This document shows positions 1-13,925 of a DNA stretch of 64,000 nucleotides, one piece after another. Position 1 is the stretch's first letter, and every line of letters begins with the position of its first letter. Source of the DNA: Allacma fusca (Eukaryota > Arthropoda > Collembola > Symphypleona > Sminthuridae). The stretch spans positions 5,795,060 through 5,859,059 of the forward strand of contig OX359247.1 of NCBI GenBank assembly GCA_947179485.1, read 5' to 3'. Under the pieces are notes generated by a model. The model did no database searches. It was not told the origin of the DNA and saw nothing but the letters and a program-made list of their open reading frames with translations. The position numbers and the translations under genes were made by a program.

Positions 1-658
1 AGGTAATTTGTAGGCAATTTCGAAACTTGAGTAAATTTCAAAAACCCAAAATAACGCTTTTCTCACAAAAATCAAACTTTTTGGCCACTTTCGTTATCCA
101 GTTCTTTTAATGGTTCCTCAGGATGAGGCAAATTTTGAAAAATCTGGAAGAAAATTTACTACAAAATGGGGTCCAGTTTGTCTTGACATTTACTTATTGC
201 GTTACCAACCAGGGTGACCACAAGGACCACCCATCACCTATGACGCGTTGTAACATCCTTGCTTAATACCACCCTCACCGTAACGCCAAATTGTTTGGTG
301 ACTATCGCCTAAAATACATTCCCACACTTCCAATTTTTAGTTTGTACTTTGTACCCCCGATCTGGGCCTCTATCCAATCCCAGATCTGAGATAGGGGCCC
401 ACCTTTTGTAGCAATTATTATCTACAAAATTCTAATTAAATTAATTATCTATTATTAATCACCTACCTATTTAACCATTTTATAAATATTACCAGGTGCT
501 GCTTTTTTTGTATTACATAGTCACTCACTGCATTTGTTCAACTCGTAAGGATATACTTACAAGCGCTACTACTACACGAGCAATGTAATACCAAGCAATT
601 ATAATAATTGGATATAGTTTTTAAGTAAATCCGTAGGAAATGCAAATTTATCTGGGAC
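1..658. other. Left edge, no gene seen
   Basis: No convincing coding exon is visible on either strand. The fourth (membrane-anchor) exon of the UGT gene at 663-2179 would lie to the left, but none of its hallmarks (the WWTEYVLR-like motif, a hydrophobic segment, a KK ending) is found here, so that exon is probably beyond the window edge. The stretch is AT-rich with no clear repeat. Confidence 0.6.
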
Positions 659-662
659 TTAC

Positions 663-2179
663 GATGGAGTGTAAAGAATTTTGCTTAGGGCTTCAACTAA
701 TTGATCGGCAGTCAGAGTAGTGATCTCCAGGCGGATTCCGTACCCTCCGGTATGCACTCGCTCAGCGTTATAGTCCTGTTCTGAAAATACTGGCAAAGAC
801 ACTAGAGGTACTCCGTTGAAAATCGCTTCTTGAATACTCATCAAGCCCGAATGCGTAACGAATGCTTTGATTTTTGGATGAGCTATATATAATATTAAAT
901 AGCAAAATAGCAACACGATTACATTGAGCATTGAATGTGACAAAACTAAAATAATTGCTAGACCATCTAAAAAATGTGCAAAGATTACATAGTACCTAAG
1001 AGGGCTTGTTGTGGCATCCATTTTTGCATGAAAACATTAGAAGGAAGATTACTTGGTAAATTATCGCCCTCCCATTTCCAAATGAAGTTTACCTTAATGC
1101 GCTTAATAGCTTCAATAAAAGCTCCGTAGATTTCCGGCGGTGCTTTAGAAATCTGGACAGAACTTCCAAAACTAATGTAAACAAAGCCTTTTTCGCTTCC
1201 GTTAATGAAATTCTCCAAAGTCTGTAACATGTTGCGAAAATTATAACATTTTAAACTCAATATTTGCAATAGGAATATTGTAAAATATTAGAAGTAAAAA
1301 GTTTATGCAAAAGTCGAAAAAGCGTACCTTCGGTAAGGGGTCAACATTCTCTTTAATATGCATCCCTCCAACAGGAATGACATATGGAGGTAACGACCTT
1401 GGAAATTCTTCGCTGTAATGAGTATTGATAAAAACAAGACTAACATTCCTTTCTATCTCGTTCAAGGGCGGAAAATCCGGAATGTCCAGCTCAGTCCTCA
1501 ACAATTCGGTCAACTTTGGGAAATAGAGGTATTGGCGGTGAAAGTACCATCTCAAGGAGTTCCCTGTAGTCCAAAGACGCTGCAAAAAAGACATCTTCTG
1601 AGGGAAGAAGTACTGCATGTCAGGAATCCAAGAATTCTCATTAGGAATTCCAAACGCCTCTAACTGCCACATAAAAATAGAAGTGGTGTCGTAAATCAAA
1701 TGTGGAGCGTTGAACTTGTAAGCTAAACCCAGTCCACAGTCGTTGAATAGACCATCAATGACAACTAAATCAAATTTTGATGAACTGATCCAGTGCCGAA
1801 CGTCAGGACTCTTCAGGAACAACTCGCATAAACCCAAACCCCAATTCGGTAATCCAAACCAACTTTTTATTGACTGGTCTTTGACGGTTGAACGAAGGTG
1901 CAAAGCCACTGGACCCTCTGTATTTTTTTCCATCGAGAGTGTGATTTCCTTTGGGGTAAATTCATGTACTTTAGGATTAGGCACCTTTGGGGAGAAGGGA
2001 GACACGAATGTAACATTATGACCTTTCTCTACTAATTTTTCAACCAGAGGCCACACTGGTATTCTGTGACTATACGTTGAAATACCAAAGAAAAATAGGA
2101 TATTTTCTCCAGATGTCTTGTCTGGAGTTACTATCAACAGAGATAGTGCCAATATAATCCAGTACTTTTGAGTTCTCAT
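663..2179 (-). CDS. UDP-glycosyltransferase (UGT-1), 3' part missing
   Basis: Family 1 UGT, which transfers sugar from a UDP-sugar to small lipophilic molecules in the ER lumen. Three exons are visible: 2179-1328, 1221-996 and 882-663, with GT-AG junctions. Their lengths of 852, 226 and 220 nt match the complete neighbours. The ATG at 2179 is followed by a signal peptide and then ENILFFF. The catalytic-type His lies in TYSHRIPVWPL, and the donor-binding signature runs from FVTHSGLMS to SEQDYNAERV. The last exon (membrane anchor and cytosolic tail) is not in the window, so the gene either continues past the left edge or is truncated. The closest relative in the window is UGT-3. The exact substrate cannot be told from sequence. 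Confidence 0.9.
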
Positions 2180-3148
2180 GGCTAATTTGTCAAGAACCGG
2201 AGACGCTTACAATTAGTTTTAGAACCTGCAGAGAGAAACAGAGAAGATAGAGATTACTATTAATCGTGTCTACTGCAGTGTATTTCAGCAGCCTTACCAA
2301 TCACAATTCACTGTCGTATCAGGTTGCAATGTATAAATAATCCTGAGTGTGAAATGCTGCTGGAGGCCAAACCATTTATTATATTATGAGTGACGACGGT
2401 AGAATACCTATCTGCTACATTACGTAATGATAAGATTGCCTCAGTTCACGTGCATAACTATTTATGAGATGAAGTGTTATGTAAAAACAACTTTATCAGC
2501 TGGCTAGTGGAAGTGGTAATATATCTTTAACAAATGTACAATATTACATTACAATGCTGCCACTTTTACTGTACTAACACATTTATAAAATAAGTACAGA
2601 TGTCAAAAAGCTCCCAGTAAATAGCTACTGAAAGAATTCTTTTCAAATCATAGTAATCTCTCATGTGTCAGACAGAAAACAATCTTGAGATAAAAGCAAT
2701 GAAGAAATAACCCATAATTCAGCACTACTTATATCATCTCTTTCCAGAAAAACATTTACTATTTTTTTCAGTCCCTCACTGTGCATAAGAGTACAAAGTG
2801 CCACAGCATAGTCTTTTAACAAAATAATCGTGTTAGTTAATTGGGAGAATATTTCTCACTGCAATAAAAAGTTACTAAACAAGAATACAAACGACACATT
2901 TCTAATTGTAAGTCTAATTAATAATTCTACCTATAGTTTAATGTAGTAACAGCACAACAATATGTAACACATTTTTCGCATAAGAAACCATGAAAATATA
3001 TCTACTAACTTAAGCTAGTAATGCATTATTAGCAAACATTGACGGCTATAACTCAAACGAGCTTTGTAAAACGAAAATCTACATAAAATGTAACGTATTC
3101 AGTTCACTCGTGAAAACTTTCCTATCTGAACTGCTAAAACTGCGAACA
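2180..3148. other. Intergenic, UGT-1 upstream and TDRD9 downstream
   Basis: About 970 bases between the UGT-1 start codon and the TDRD9 stop codon, both on the minus strand. It should hold the UGT-1 promoter and the TDRD9 3' UTR. I see no coding exon, no long repeat and no clear TATA box on the minus strand. Confidence 0.5.
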
Positions 3149-6100
3149 TTAAATAGCAAAATCCCATGACATAAGAGAAGGATCTTCAGGCCTCAACTGC
3201 ACAGTATTGTGAGGCAGAAAAATATCCAGCGGTTGAGCAGGAAATAAATTACGAGGGGCAAGGATAATGGACCTAGGTGGAATCCTACCCCATACATACG
3301 ATTCTTGAGGATAAATTTGTTCTTTCACTTTCTTCCTATTTCGCTTCAGCAATCTGAACGTAATGCAAACATTTACAAATAAAAGTTATGCATACAAACA
3401 CAGTTCAGAAAAACAACCCAATGATGTATTTCGAATAACCTCATCATATTTTTGGATAAATTTCCATGCAAGGACGTGGGGTTGCATCCTGTGTTTTCTC
3501 TAAGAAGGATGTTTAAATCATTCCTGATGTAATTCACCTGTATAAAAGTACCACTTTCACATTATAAAGAGCAATGTATAAATAGTTGTTGGAAATGTCA
3601 ATTAAATAGTTTCCGACTTAATTCTTTAGGTAGCCTTAAATTTAGAAGCAAAATTCAATCACGTAAAATTAAATCGATCTGAGATGTGATTCACGGGTTT
3701 GTCGTACCAATTCTATGTCTTCACCATCAATTTCCGTATCGAATAGAACTTCCAAATCGTGGTCCATGTAAACAGGTTCTTTATTTTCAGGATCTACTCC
3801 TAAGCCGCAAAGAACCCCAGTATACTGGCGCAACTGCGGGTCACATCGCAGTTCCGCTCTTGGGGCAAAAACTAGAGCCATCATGGCTAACATACCAGGA
3901 ATGGACGGCATCAATGTTGTGTCTCTGCAAGTTGCAATCTTAATATTAGTGAAAAAATAAAACCTCCTTGAAGAACCATGTTCACATTAAGTAACACTAC
4001 CTAACCTCGCGACAACTTTACCGCTCTTCTCATGTATATTGATATTAGCAGCAACTAACAGCCGCGAATTTGGCCCGTTGAGTTCATGATCCAGTACCAC
4101 AGAATTAACACTATGATTGTCCACGGTAACCTGCTTGGAATTGCTGCTCTGGCAGAGAGATTGAAAATCCAGTTCCATTGGGCTGAAAGGACCTTTTAAC
4201 TTGCAAGCAATCTGAGAATCAGATTGATAAATATCAAATTTTACTTATTCAAATTCATAAAATCTAGCGGCTTTACCCTTCACAGAAATACAAAATTACC
4301 CTCCCGTATCTCGGCGTATAAATAAAATCTCGATGGCACATTTTTGCAACCTGCTTAGCATTATATGCTTCAATCTGACTCCTGCTCATTAGATGCAGTC
4401 GAAATCTCGCTTCGTGATTCCACTGCAAACAAATAAGAAAAAAGTTGCCGTTACTTTCTGATTAAGATGTACATATCTGTGTTGACTCTCAAGTGCAACT
4501 GCAAATCTTATTATCAAGTATTACCGTCGCAGTGTCAGGTTCAGGCCCATAGTCAGCAAAATTTTCTTTTTTCAATAAAAAGTTAATGTTCTGTTTATCT
4601 GAGTTCAGTAATTCGCCAATGATGATACTTCTATCAACAGCAAAAATTTTCATAGATAACACTTGCATGTTAGCAACGAATTCTTTGAATTTTTTCACCG
4701 CAGACCCTGTCCAAACTGAACCATGGACAACGGCTGGTTTAGTCTCGCTCATTCTACATTCCACTGCCTAAATAGTAATAATTCAGACAAATTACGTGAC
4801 AATACATTTTTCAATCGTGTACAACGTAAAGGTTAGTGTGCGAATACACTGACCAGTCCTGGCAAGTTATGGTAACCCTTCTTCAGCAACTCCGATGTAA
4901 CTTGCCGAAGACATCGAATATCAATCCAACTAGAGTTCCCATAATCGATGAAGTAAGCCTAAAAACGGTACAGAAACCTGAATCAGTTTTATTATTCTTG
5001 CCAGAATCATTATTATTGTGCTCACAATCAGTGAGTGGACATTCTTAACGGTTTTAACAAAAGAAACATTAATTACACCATTTGAAAAAAATTATTAAAT
5101 CTAACCATTCTAACTAATACATACCAAACATTGACGTATGTTATTTAACGCCTGAATTTGAGCTCGGAAATATAAAACATTTCCACACTCATCTGTAAAT
5201 GGTGCGAGAACTAATGCATTGACATATATCGAGTCGTGTCTTGGGAAAGGAATCATTTGCAAGGCATTGATAGTTGCAGCCATTTCTTCCTGCTTTACCC
5301 GATGAAGGTAATTGATAACCCAAAACTGGCTTGGAGTTTCCACCTTCAAAACAATCCATTATCAGAACAAATGAGGCCTCGTATTAACTTTCCTAGTCCC
5401 ACGACACCATTCAAGGGCTGAAATATTAATCATGTAACTCACATGCGTCACACAAACGCTAATGTGGCTGACAGCAACGCTAGGTAAAGCAACTTGTCTC
5501 GGAGATTGTAAATAATGCCTATTACTTAGCTCATCCTCAAACTTCTCTAGCTCTGCCTTTTCTTCCTGTATACTGAATGTAACATAAAAGCTATAAACTA
5601 AGTTCATCTCCTTCATTACAATTTTACATACTGTACACTCAAATACTTAAATCACCCGAGAAGATTGAGCTCCAGATTGTGTCGTGCTTGCCGTTTTTTA
5701 ACCGCACGATAAACACTTTCGTAAATCGGACCAATTTTCTTTCCTGGACCTTCAAAGGTGGCCAGAACTTTTTGGCCTTCAAATTTTACAAATGGAACAG
5801 AAAGCCCATGAGAAAGTTCATCACTTATACGCTTCGCGTACCTGTTGCAAATTCGATGAAGGAATTAGTCATTATTAAAACAACACTTAAAACACTTAAA
5901 AAATTGTGGAACTGGCTGATTGAACATTCTGTGAACTTACAATTTCCCTTCATGTTGCCGGTTGTTGCCAGTAGGAAAGTTCTTGTAGTATACTGTACTA
6001 AAAACGTCATTTCCCCCTACTTCCTTTGTTCGTTCCCGGGCGTAGTCATTGGAGCTTGAACTGTGAGGTTGAAAATAATTAGGGTAAAACGCACCTGCTA

Positions 6101-9100
6101 CAGCGATCTATTTCAAAAATGTCCATGTGAAATTAGCATACGGCTGTGGAATCACGTTGGTATATAAACTCAAAAAAAAAAACAAGAGTTGTATATAATC
6201 TAACTTTAAGCATCAAAGCAGCTTCTTTTGAAATTTCGGCAGAATCCAAAGCTGAGTCGTTTGTACAACCCCCGGCATTCCCGAAAATACCAAAACGCTT
6301 TAGCCGTTCTTCCAGGTCATCAACCAAGTTTCGGATTTCTCTGTTACAGAAATGTTAGCTGAACTTTCACTTCATGCTACGATTGCACACCACAATCGCA
6401 TTTGTAAAAATTAAAAATACGTTTTTGTGAGCTAAAAGGGAGGGATCACATAGCCTGTACAAAACATAACGCAAGTGACATCCACCCTTCACCCGTTGCG
6501 TACGTTTGCGTGTAATATCATGTATCTAACTGCTTCTTGTACCGCTATCACGATTTAGTGGTATCAATATTGTGTATTTCAAGGCTATAAAATATTTTGT
6601 ATCATTACTAATCTACAGAAATCACTGGCACGCTCGTAAAAAGTTTGCTAGACGGATTTGGTATAAGGTAAATAATTTTGTTGAACAATATCCAAAAATT
6701 ATATTGAAGTAAATTCGAACCTCATTTGAGAAACTTGAATATAGTGAGCATTGCACCAATACTTCTCCTTTCGGCTACGATCAACAACATCGGACCCACT
6801 GTCAAACTGCGATTTCCAAGCCTGCATCAATCAAAGGTACTTAATAAGTTAGTTGTAACCAGGGTTGGCAAAAAACCGGATTTTATTAATAAAGGCCAAG
6901 CCAGTGGCAAGAAATGGCAACAACCGGTTTTTATTGGATAGTGGATTTATTTGGATAATATTAATTTTGGCCATTTTGTACCAACCTATACAACAGGTCC
7001 AGGCCGGTTAGAACCGATTTTAACCAATGAAGACCAGGCCATTTCTGGCCATTTGACAACCCTGTGTTCATGCGTGCCTAATTTTAACCAAGCCGGTGGT
7101 ACATTTTGGTTAAAACCGGTTTTTATTGGAAAGCGGTGTTATTTGGATAATATTAATTATGACCATTTTATACCAACGCATACAAAAGGTCCAAGCCGGT
7201 TAGAACCGGATTTTAACCAATATTGACCAGGCCATTTCTTGCCACTTGCCAATCCTGGTTGTAACAAATAATGTTGCCTGAGATGTAAAATTTATTTAAC
7301 CAGCAATTACGCTAAACTATAATTGCCTACAAAGTAGATTATAAAAAGTTTTACCAGGTATGCATACAGAACTGCAAAACAGTCCGAATACGCATTTCGT
7401 GACCAACCCAACTTTCTCAGGTAGGACTCTAACTGTTTCTCGAAAGGAACAGCAAAAAGACTTCTGCAGCTTAAACCAGCAGCTATAAATATCAACACAC
7501 CATTATGTAAACTAGAAAATTTTACAAAGTATCACTGAAGATATTTTTAATATAATTCATTGCATAAGCTACGCACAGTAACATGATAACATTAATAATT
7601 GAACATATTACTTTCTGATGTCGTTTTATTTCTTAATAATTATTAAGGTTCTCAATGATATAATTACCTATAATCAATGACTCTTTGAGAACCCCAAAGC
7701 AATGTCCCAACATTATCAGGCGTGCACACTGCGGAGACACAGGAACTGTGGCCATTATTTTACCAAGGTAGGTCAAATCACCGTCACAAGTATCAAATTT
7801 CATACTGTATACTACTTTCCCGTCAACAAACTTCTTCACTGTTGTATTCAAAGTCATTGCTCCAACCTGTTACACCATCGTCAAAAGTGAATACCAACTT
7901 TGTATTTACGGCAAAACAATTTCAATATTCTGAAATAAAACCTCTTTAAGTGTTGCAACAGCTCGTTCGATTCCTGACATTTCAGGAGGATTCAGGGCCA
8001 GGCAAAGCATCTCTTGAGGGCTTCCCATATCTAAGGTTTTTACTTGAAGAACAACATCTTCCAAAGCGGACTTCTGCATATCTGGAACAGCCTCCTGACT
8101 AAATGATCCAAAAAATTCTTTCGGAACCATTCGATACACTTTCCCATCTCGGACTCTTCCAGCTCTCCCTGTACGCTGTGTGCTTTGATTCACTGAAGTC
8201 CAACATGGGCGAAGAGAGCTGAAATTGGTGTTTGAGTCAACACAATTCGATTTGGTAAGGCAAAAATCTAAAACTTGAAAAATTTATAAACAATCACACC
8301 TCAGAACAGTACTACATTATTGTAACCATACTGGAAATTGTATAATTAATATCTAAATATCGAAAGACGGGCATTAGTACTATAAACAATGTCAGCAACT
8401 GTGATGGAGCTTTCCGCAATGTTTGTAGATAATATTATTTTCCTACGGTAGTCCACAGGAGGTTTAAAAACCAAACTCTGTTCCTCAGACGTTATGGAAG
8501 AATGTAGGGGGACTATATCCCAGTCATGGCTGGGTAGTTTGTGCCTTATCATAAAATTCATACTGTACTTCACATCCAATGATATACACAATAGCGTCAG
8601 GATTTCTTAAATTTTGATTAGACTATAAGTTACATTGTTAATCGACGAACATCTTCGTCATTCAAGAATTGTTTCATTGTTTTGATTTCCAGTAATCCCG
8701 GCAGGAAAACCAAAACTGATCCACGTTCTCTCTACAAGTTGAAACAAATAAATACATGTATATTAGCTTTTTTTATACTTTTGCAAAGGAGAACCACAGA
8801 AATAAAATATTTACTTCGTTTTCACTAACTTACAATTTTCATATCATGTCCAGCAGATTTTCGTTCTAGTTCGTCCAACTGTGTAATAGTTCTTACCGCG
8901 CACTGATACATCTCGGGTAAAATTGTTGGTTTTTCCAGATCAAAGTTTGCCATATACTCCTCCAGTTCTTCCTGTAATAAGAGTTTGCTCAATCAAACCA
9001 GCTTCAAAATAATTTAAAACAACTATTTATTTTTATTATAGTCTATAAGGTGGTTTATACTATTGATTTCATTCACCTTGCTGGATACAAGCTGATCTAA

Positions 9101-10940
9101 AAATTTTACTTCTATCTGGAATTTTCGCTGAAACGATGGAATTTTTACAACGGGAGTCTCACCAACACCTTCATCATTTCTTTTCGTTTTAAAGTATTCT
9201 GAAAACTGTTTTGTATTGAGTGTGGCAGACATTAAAATTAACTTAACGTTCTTCTGATGTCCATCCATATCATCTAATAGAATTTTTTTAATGAACAGAA
9301 GAAGTAAATCTGTGAGTAAGTCTCGCTCGTGCACTTCGTCAATAATAATATGCGACCATTGCCGCAGACTCCTGGAACGGATTAACTTCTGCAGTAGAAC
9401 ACCTGTGGTCATAAACGTTACTAGTGTGTCGTCCCCAGCTACCTTTTCCATTCCAACCTGATAACCTACAACTGTGCCAACACCCCAACCACGCTCATCG
9501 CAGACCCTACGAGCAACCGATATAGCTGCTATTCGTCGAGGCTGAGCAACAATCACATTACAGGGTCGTTTTCTTTCATAGGAATGGTCAATAATAAACT
9601 GAGGTACCTGAACAAATAAATTTTCATTTGTATTAATCGGTTGAGTCTACTGGGTCAAAAGTTTATGTGTTAATGTATGCAGCAATTTACTTGCGTCGTC
9701 TTTCCGCACCCCGTAAAACCGTCGACAATGACCACACGATTCTTCTCTATGGCTGCAATAATCTTTTAAGTAATTATAACGTTAAAATGTTATCTTGAAA
9801 AAATAGATGCTTCAAAATTTAAAGTACTGATAGAAACCTTTTGTTTCTGCTGGTGTGCAGCTAGATGACCCGTGGAAAACTTTCTGTGTTCGAAGTTATA
9901 CTTATCAAAAACTCCTTCCTTTTGTCTAAAAACTCTCGGCAGAAAAGTCTGTTCAATGATTCCATCTTCATCTTCAGAATCTACATACTGTTCCTTGTTC
10001 TGAAAGAGTATATTAATAATTCCAAGTGAAATTAGTATTTATTCAATTAAAGCCGTTTATTAGGGTAGGGCAGAAATAATTAAACCTTTGAGACAGCTAT
10101 TGGAATAGCTTCATTATGAAGGATTCTGTTTTCATCCACATATTTAACCTCATCTTGAGGGTCGTGTAATTTGTAATGGGCTAGTCTTGGGAGCTTGCGG
10201 ACAGGTTCCGAGTTATCAACAGTTTTTCTGCTGGTGTCAATTTCCGGTAACGGCTTATTTCCAAATTCAAAAAAATTAGTTAAAGATCTCCGCGGACCTT
10301 CACAAGACTGCACGTAACTCTGAGATGTTTCAAGACTTCCACCACTACTTCGCTCAATTACTGGTTTATCAGATTCAAAAATGCTGGGACTGATTCCAAT
10401 ATCTGGAGCTGAATTCCACGAAGATTCTGATGGTGTCGCTGAGCCTGTCCCACATCTTTTCCTTCCTTCAGACCCTTTTTGACAAGGTGAAGTACTCGAA
10501 GCTCTGGTGTGTGTATTTACAACAACGCTGGAAACAGTCGCAACCTCTGGTATCTTCACGTCAGGACATGCGGGAGCCCTTACATCAAAAGTGCCCGTTC
10601 GTGCCTGTAAAACTGAAACTAATTCCTCTCGATATGGCCCATCAAATACTTCCCTCTGAGCATATTCTTCCGGCAACAAGCTCTGGTCAGATTCCGTAAC
10701 TTCGAATGGAGAGTTAGGCCGGTCAAAGATGTTACAATTAATTCTGATATTTGGGAAGGCAACTTCGGTTTCTGAGTCTGGTTTTGACCGTTCATCCCCA
10801 CAGACTTCACTTGCAGTACGAGCAAGAGTTGATTCAACATTATGACTGACTTCGTCGTCATTGTGGGAATTGTTTTCACCGTTGAACAATCCTCCACTCC
10901 ACTTCACCTCCGAAGACATCCTTTTTTCTCTATCCGTCAT
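3149..10940 (-). CDS. TDRD9: ATP-dependent RNA helicase TDRD9 / spindle-E
   Basis: DEAH-family helicase with a Tudor domain, which acts in germ-line piRNA biogenesis and transposon silencing. I modelled 23 exons: 10940-10086, 9999-9838, 9762-9691, 9607-9077, 8971-8834, 8731-8634, 8562-8381, 8267-7942, 7866-7668, 7482-7355, 6821-6721, 6340-6205, 6107-5941, 5841-5656, 5572-5443, 5343-5125, 4958-4854, 4767-4525, 4422-4300, 4211-4006, 3924-3708, 3537-3440 and 3353-3149. All junctions are GT-AG and the total is 4,827 nt in one frame (1,608 aa). Motif I is GFTGCGKTT (about residue 353), motif II is DEVH (453-456), motif III is SAT (about 490) and motif VI is QRTGRAGR (about 710). The Tudor core is at about 1120-1245, with PSQFW and FIDYGN. 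The tail contains FAPRAELRCD and YTGVLCGLG, typical of TDRD9. The first 285 residues are acidic and low-complexity, which makes the protein longer than fly or human orthologues (about 1,380-1,430 aa). A MITE sits in the intron 6822-7354. Small errors at individual splice sites are possible. Confidence 0.95.
6860..7257 (+). mobile_element. hAT-type MITE, copy 1 (TDRD9 intron)
   Basis: 398-bp non-autonomous element with terminal inverted repeats CAGGGTTGGCAA / TTGCCAATCCTG (one mismatch). It is flanked by an exact 8-bp target duplication, GTTGTAAC, at 6852-6859 and 7258-7265. The interior holds two diverged tandem units of roughly 190 bp (ACCGGTTTTTATTGGA ... TTAACCAAT). No transposase ORF. It is inserted in a TDRD9 intron and related in inverted orientation to 17327-17725. 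Confidence 0.93.
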
Positions 10941-13307
10941 TCACACAAGTCAACCTAAAGGTCACAAAGTAGTAAATAATTTGGTCGTTATTTTGAAGGT
11001 TACATCACTATCATTTCAACAACCAATCCAAAGCTCCACTGAAATGATTGAAATGAAAATTTAATTATGATGAATACATATGTATACACACTATTTTCAT
11101 CCTTACTCCAAAATGTTAAATTGACGGATAAAATTACAGATACCACTCCAATGTCATTTATTTACCTGATCCAAATGCTGCAATCCGTTAATACCTGAAT
11201 AGACGTGTAATTACTAATTAAAAGTACACTATCTGTACCAACTACTATTTGCGCAATAAATACTAAACTAACGAGTAATAACGCACTTAATTTCCACGTT
11301 TTAAATAGTCTACTATATTTTTCACATTTAAACTTATAGTTAGTTTCAATTTAACCGAACTGAATCCACTACATAAGTATTTGCAACTACGGTCAAATCA
11401 CTCCCTACTTTTTTTTATTTTAGTTCACTTACAATTTATAGCCAACCCGTCAAACTATTCGGCTCACACTCTTCCATCAAGCAATTATAAAGATGAGAGT
11501 GAGTAATTACAAATAATAATTGTATGTACGTTATTTTTAAGTAACTAGGAGCTACATCCAGGACCAGGACTACGTTCGAGTCCTTTCCACGCAAGCAATC
11601 TGTTTTAACAATATGGAACACAAAGGCACAGTGAGCGTACGTGCGTATCCACGAAGAGGGACAATCCACACACACGCTCCTGTTCGGGTGCCGTCTAGAC
11701 TCGTATGACATTACCTGAGCACAGCTCCTCCAACGTGTTTCTCCGTATCATGCAGTCAGCAAGCCCCCTCTAGGCTAATTGTAAGTGTTCGTAGTAACTA
11801 AACTGTAATAATTATATAGAAATTAAATAATTATTGTTTGTACTCATAGTGTAGTTATGGTTCGATTAGCCTGTCCTTACATCAGACGTTGGACTGATTT
11901 TTTGAAAATTCTGAAAATTTACAAAATTAGCGTTAACTAAAATAAAGTGGGGCTCGGCGATGTGTTCGTCAAAATGAGTGACACGTTTACTGTAATTATT
12001 CTAGATAATTAGAACAATAATTATTATCATTGTTTTTTTACTACCTAGGTGGTTTCAGTTTGTTGTTCTCAAAATTATTCTTGGAGGAAATCACTGATGT
12101 GAGTTAAATTTGCAAAATTTTGTGCGGAATCAAAGTCATGCCATTCAACCATTTTTCTTTAATGATTTAGATGGTAGATGATTTAGGTAGCTGATTAAAT
12201 GGTGGTTCTTGATTAAATCAAGTTTGTTATCTGTCACTTAGTTTGAACGTAATCCAAAGTTATGGGATCGAAGTTTATGATGGTTGTGAAAGCTTCAACG
12301 TGGTTCAATGTGCCTGGTACAAACACTTGCCATATGATACGTTAAAAATCGCAAATGAAAATGGTCTGCGTGTGCTAAAGCTGACAGATGCCTACTATTT
12401 AAGCAGGGTAGATACTATTTGGCAAGGCAGCCTATGCTACTATAAAAAATGGAGGTTTACTAAGTCTACTATTTTAATAAAAATGCTTCTAAAGTCTACT
12501 TTTTCAGGTTTATCTAATAATAAATATTCTAAATTCACTTAATGCCAACAAAATTGACTGCAGTTAGGCGATACCTATTTAACCTTTCAAAAATTGGCAG
12601 GTATATTATTCTGGGAGGAAAATCTGTTTATAAAGAACTTCTATTGTAGCTGCTAGAGTTACAGCATATGCCCCACTGTCCTATAGTTGTGTATCATTTT
12701 CACTCGATGAGCAGAGTAAAAATTAACGAATGCTACCCCGCCTTAGACAACATTATGGGCAATGGTAAAAATTATGTAATTCCCGTTTCATCTGGTTACT
12801 CAACAACTTCAAAGGTAGTGGAAAGTGGGGCAACTGGATAGTTTTCATGAGGTCAAACTTTGGGTGTTTTAAATTGTTTACTCAAGCTTCAAAATTTGTT
12901 TCAAAATATATTTGGATGCCTTTGGTGCTAATTTTACGGGCTTACAAGGGAAAACAAATTTGTACGTTGAACATGGTGGACATGACCCGTAAAAACCGGA
13001 GAACAATATTGGGAGAACTCATTTTTAGAAGCAAAGATGAGAGATAGGAGAGTTTCTGAACGTGCCAACTTTTCACAGACGGTCTCTGTCGGTTATTAAC
13101 AACATTCCATAACCTTCGGGTTGCGCAAAATTTCATGAGAACTCGATTGAGCCTGATACGATCTTCCCCAATCAATAATTGCAATCTTCACAATTGAAGA
13201 TGTGAAAATGTTTCAAGGTATAACCCCTTTTCCTTGGTTTTATTCTTGCTTCATATTTTCAATAATGAATTCCCCCAACATTGATGCCTGTATTTGTCAT
13301 GTTCAAG
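10941..13307. other. Intergenic, upstream of TDRD9
   Basis: About 2.4 kb of AT-rich DNA that should contain the TDRD9 promoter. I see no supported gene. An open frame at 12243-12542 (+) has weak resemblance to a dynein heavy chain piece but no supporting structure. No clear terminal repeats are seen. Confidence 0.5.
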
Positions 13308-13925
13308 CAGGGTGCCCAGATTATTCTATTCTCAAATCAGGACTCTTAACTGAGTTCAATAAGTGAACATTCACCCGTTCGAATCCAAAGTTTACAATAC
13401 AATTATAAACACAAAAAGATCATGCTTTTTAACGTATAGACCAGCCGACTATATTTTTTGTTTGAACTACAAGACGACGTTTTCCCGTTTCTTCGCAATC
13501 TTCATAAAAATCTAACGTTCTAAAACCCTAAAGTTTTCACTCCAGGGGTCAAAGTATCTTAAAACAAATGGGAAACACTTTGATTTTTAAATGATTGAAA
13601 TGGACAAATTCACTTAGCGTGGTCGAAATATGCTTTTTGAAATTTGGGGTCGCACCATTTACACAACTTGCATCAAATCTACAGATATTGCACCAAAAGC
13701 GTGTCTCCTTTGGTAGTACACTTAATAAAACTCATTCCTTTTCTCACTGCAACGGTAAAGGCAATTATTCTTTGGCAATCCGAATATTTAATGAAGACAG
13801 TTTTTACCGATATTACCAACCAAACAAAAATTAAACTTCCAATTCAATGTTTAATACGGGCACACGTACCTACGATAGATATCATAAACCAAAGCTGGGC
13901 GCATACCCTACATGTATGCCTACTA

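Noticed and set aside
12243-12542. Open frame with faint similarity to a dynein heavy chain segment (ENGLRVLKLTDAYYL)
   Set aside because: The match is short and the order incomplete. There are no flanking exons or continued similarity.
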